Source: Flavobacterium sp. UBA7663
GTDB taxonomy: Bacteria > Bacteroidota > Bacteroidia > Flavobacteriales > Flavobacteriaceae
Length of the DNA: 64,000 bases
Assembly: GCF_002483315.1 (NCBI RefSeq)
Contig: NZ_DLHR01000019.1
Coordinates: 342,719-406,718, forward strand
Direction of reading: 5' to 3'
The stretch's first letter is position 1. The number at the start of each line of letters is the position of its first letter. The position numbers and the translations under genes are program-made. Of this stretch, positions 61,898 through 64,000 are shown in pieces. The notes under the pieces were generated by a model, which worked only from the letters and a program-made list of their open reading frames with translations, ran no database searches and was not told the origin of the DNA.

Positions 61898-62674
61898 ATG
61901 TTTAAAACCATTTTATTTTTATTTTTAAGTATCAATACACTTAATGCTCAAGCCCAAAAAATAAGTGAACAGGAGAAGCAAATAGTTACAGACACTATTC
62001 AAAAAAAGGATGACACGCATGACTTCAAATTCAAACATCTAATTATTCCTACGGTTTTAATTGGTTATGGAATAATTGGTATTGAAAGTGATCAATTAAA
62101 ACTATTCAACACCGAAATAAAGGAAGAAGTAAATGAAGACATTGATGAGAAAATATCTATTGACGATTTCTCACAGTATGCCCCTGCACTATCTGTTTAT
62201 GGATTAAATACATTGGGTATAAAAGGAAAGCATAATTTTAAGGATAGAACCATAATACTAGGAACTTCTTATATATTAATGTCAACTTCAGTAGTAAGTT
62301 TAAAATCGATTACAAAAGTTGAGAGACCAGACGGAAGTGGATTTAATTCGTTTCCATCAGGACATACGGCAACTGCCTTTGCAGGAGCAGAATTTCTTTG
62401 GCAAGAATATAAAGATGTCTCCATTTGGTATGGTATTTCGGGATATATAATAGCTACCGGCACAGGAGCATTTAGAATTTACAATGACAAACATTGGTTA
62501 ACCGATGTAGTTGCAGGTGCAGGAATTGGAATTTTAAGCACAAAAGTTGCCTATTGGATAAATCCTTGGGTTCAGGAAAAAATATTTAAATCGAAAGAAA
62601 AAAATAGTGCCTCTGTAATTCTACCCTTTTATAATGGAAAGCAATTTGGAATCGGATTTGCTAGAATTTTTTAA
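61898..62674 (+). CDS. Secreted/envelope PAP2-family phosphatase
   Basis: 258 residues with a signal peptide (1-19, ending AQAQ). The PAP2 signature is complete: KSITKVERPDG (motif 1), FPSGHTATAF with H156 (motif 2), FRIYNDKHWLTDVVAG with H199 and Asp (motif 3). About four weakly hydrophobic helices surround it. It would remove phosphate from a lipid pyrophosphate, phosphatidate or lipid A on the periplasmic side. It is the last gene of the cassette, 37 bp after the EamA gene. No clear terminator follows. Confidence 0.92.
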   Translation: MFKTILFLFLSINTLNAQAQKISEQEKQIVTDTIQKKDDTHDFKFKHLIIPTVLIGYGIIGIESDQLKLFNTEIKEEVNEDIDEKISIDDFSQYAPALSVYGLNTLGIKGKHNFKDRTIILGTSYILMSTSVVSLKSITKVERPDGSGFNSFPSGHTATAFAGAEFLWQEYKDVSIWYGISGYIIATGTGAFRIYNDKHWLTDVVAGAGIGILSTKVAYWINPWVQEKIFKSKEKNSASVILPFYNGKQFGIGFARIF

Positions 62675-62781
62675 AAAAACGACACTACTTTTAATTTCTT
62701 TTCAATCGTAAAAAATCGTGTTTGTTTTTAATTATTCCAAAACTACGTTATCTTCAACATAAATTACTTATTACATCTTTT

Positions 62782-62991
62782 CACAATGCCCGTAATACTT
62801 TTGTAAGTATCGTAAATGTAACTAATTGACTACCAATTTAAACAGTAAGTAAAATGCTGGGACATACTAATCTAATAACAACAAAGCATTACGCTATGAT
62901 TTTAGACAAGAAAATTAGTGAGGATATGCAAATATTGAAAGCAAAATTCAAAGCTAATATGCAAACACAAAGTAAATCAGTGAATTACTAA
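62782..62991 (+). pseudogene. Decayed 3' end of a second tyrosine integrase
   Basis: In-frame similarity to the integrase at 52520: H-N-A-R-N-T-F at the HxxR box, then two nonsense codons (TGA and TAA in place of the Gly and Glu of SNGVPIE), then TVSKMLGHTNLITTKHYAMI and LDKKISEDM, with a different tail ending QSKSVNY. Weak similarity may reach back to about 62740. The gene body upstream is missing. From 62675 to 62740 I see nothing. Confidence 0.85.
62898..62928 (+). repeat. 31-bp perfect direct repeat, right copy (in integrase remnant)
   Basis: Identical to 53674-53704. Together the copies bracket 9.2 kb holding the two-component genes and the envelope cassette. Confidence 0.9.
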
Positions 62992-63039
62992 AATATTATA
63001 GATATTGTAATATTTTTAAGATTTTATTTACATTTAATT

Positions 63040-63079
63040 TAATAGATTTTAGTTTAATTTGACAAACTAAAATCTATTA
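63040..63079. promoter_or_regulatory. 16-bp perfect inverted repeat just before the rteC-family gene
   Basis: TAATAGATTTTAGTTT (63040-63055) and AAACTAAAATCTATTA (63064-63079) around an 8-nt loop. It ends 4 bp before the start codon, so as RNA it would hide the ribosome-binding region; as DNA it could be an operator. Confidence 0.75.
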
Positions 63080-63083
63080 TTTT

Positions 63084-63923
63084 ATGATAACAACTATAAA
63101 AAACAACTCTTTGGTAGATTTTGAACACGAACTTTCTCTAATCCTTAACTCAAATTCTAATGAAGTAGAAAAAGCAAAAAAGATTATTATTTTCATTGAA
63201 GACATTTTAAAGCAGTTAACCGACTGGCTTAAACATCATGTCTTCGAAACAATTCAAGAAGAAATCAAATTCTTCAAAGAAATTAAACCCAATATTGTAG
63301 CAAAACTAATTTTTTACAAAGAAATCCTTTCTTTAGTAGCATCTCTTCCATTAGACAAGAGCAAAAGAATAAAACACTTTGAGAAAAAACTGGATGCAAT
63401 CAACCATTTTTATAGGAAAAATAGAGAATTTATCAAATACATTAAAAGTCATTCTACGCATTTTGATGAATTGTATTTTACTAGGAAAAAGTACAAAGAC
63501 ATATTTTTAAACGATTGCTCCGTGATTATTCATGATGCTAAATTATGTACATCACATGATTATTTGTTGGCTGAAGTAATTGCTTTTGAATTACTAGTAT
63601 TACACATCGAAAACCGCATTGATAATCTCAATCAATCATGTGCAATTAACAACAATCAATTCAAATCTAATCTACATTGGACAGAAAAAAAAGTAGATTT
63701 AGTTGAACTCATTTACGCGTTACATGAAGCTAAAGTTTTCGATAATGGTCAAGTCGACATTAAAGAAATCACCCACGTTTTTGAAAAAGCGTTTCAAATT
63801 GAATTAGAAGACAACATCTACGGAAACTTCAATGCTATTAAAAAACGCAAAACAGATCAAACTCGATTTTTAAGTCATTTACAAAAGCTTTTGGAAACTA
63901 AAATCGAAAACGATTTAAACTAA
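63084..63923 (+). CDS. RteC-family protein of a conjugative-transposon-type element
   Basis: A 279-residue protein fitting the RteC family, best known from CTnDOT where RteC activates the excision operon. It is mostly helical, with ILKQLTDWLKHHVFETIQEE and FKEIKPNIVAKLIFYKEIL in the N-terminal half, and a C-terminal DNA-binding-like part (LHWTEKKVDLVELIYALHEA, then NIYGNFNAIKKRKTDQTRFL). It lies just after the integrase remnant and a strong inverted repeat. It suggests the mobile element continues past the window. The last 77 bp show nothing. Confidence 0.88.
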   Translation: MITTIKNNSLVDFEHELSLILNSNSNEVEKAKKIIIFIEDILKQLTDWLKHHVFETIQEEIKFFKEIKPNIVAKLIFYKEILSLVASLPLDKSKRIKHFEKKLDAINHFYRKNREFIKYIKSHSTHFDELYFTRKKYKDIFLNDCSVIIHDAKLCTSHDYLLAEVIAFELLVLHIENRIDNLNQSCAINNNQFKSNLHWTEKKVDLVELIYALHEAKVFDNGQVDIKEITHVFEKAFQIELEDNIYGNFNAIKKRKTDQTRFLSHLQKLLETKIENDLN

Positions 63924-64000
63924 AACCTACAAAAAACAACCAAATCACATAAAAATCGTTCCCAAGTTGGTACCAATGCAAATTCCAGTGATATTGACCA

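Noticed and set aside
62796..62803. TACTTTTG, a match to the -7 promoter element
   Set aside because: It falls in the integrase remnant and aligns with the ACACTTTTG coding sequence of the HxxR box in the intact integrase, so it is inherited coding sequence.
1..64000. CRISPR arrays, rRNA genes and canonical restriction or toxin-antitoxin operons
   Set aside because: No regularly spaced repeats, rRNA sequence or matching protein families were seen in the window.

Overview
The window is AT-rich DNA from a member of the Bacteroidota, most likely Flavobacterium or a close relative. Support comes from type IX secretion (T9SS) C-terminal sorting domains, a SusC/SusD pair, the Bacteroidota promoter form (-33 TTG, -7 TAnnTTTG), the ribF and prs-rplY-pth housekeeping genes, and an RteC-family protein. 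All calls come from reading the sequence and from family knowledge; no database search was run.

Positions 1-22.6 kb: a cluster of large secreted metalloproteases. Five complete genes and one partial gene (left edge) encode signal peptide, propeptide, zincin catalytic domain (reprolysin-like or M43/pappalysin-like), accessory beta domains and a T9SS sorting domain. Catalytic types and sorting-domain types are combined in different ways, and two genes share a 712-bp near-identical 3' end. An M20 dipeptidase, an HTTM membrane protein and ribF interrupt the cluster. Positions 22.6-25.2 kb: conserved pth, rplY (L25/Ctc), prs and tRNA-Leu(CAA).

Positions 25.1-30 kb: an accessory island at the tRNA. 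A large serine recombinase reads antisense into the tRNA and takes its stop codon from it. Next come a 54-residue ORF overlapping the recombinase start, a MerR-like regulator with a dyad in its leader, two small unknown genes, a 28-bp perfect palindrome, a degenerate IS1-like element and a decayed tyrosine integrase.

Positions 30-50.7 kb: a complete starch/maltodextrin utilisation locus. SusC, SusD, SusE and a T9SS-secreted GH13 amylase run leftward. A LacI regulator runs rightward, followed by an MFS maltose transporter, beta-phosphoglucomutase, GH65 maltose phosphorylase, GH97 alpha-glucosidase, GH13 neopullulanase-type enzyme, an esterase-like hydrolase and a GH13 lipoprotein. A LacI-type palindrome sits between the two arms. 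The model is: amylase cuts starch outside the cell, SusCDE import oligosaccharides, GH97 and GH13 enzymes act in the periplasm, MFS imports maltose, and phosphorylase plus beta-PGM yield glucose and glucose 6-phosphate.

Positions 50.7-64 kb: a second, degenerate IS1-like copy and an unknown gene, then a mobile region. A tyrosine recombinase (IntDOT-like class) is followed by a response regulator and histidine kinase, an Omp85-type barrel, an LtaS-like alkaline-phosphatase-superfamily transferase, a GT9 glycosyltransferase, a diacylglycerol kinase, a half-size EamA transporter and a PAP2 phosphatase. A decayed copy of the integrase 3' end and an rteC-family gene follow. A 31-bp perfect direct repeat lies in both integrase copies and brackets the cargo. 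This two-component-controlled envelope-lipid cassette is the best candidate in the window for an undescribed system.
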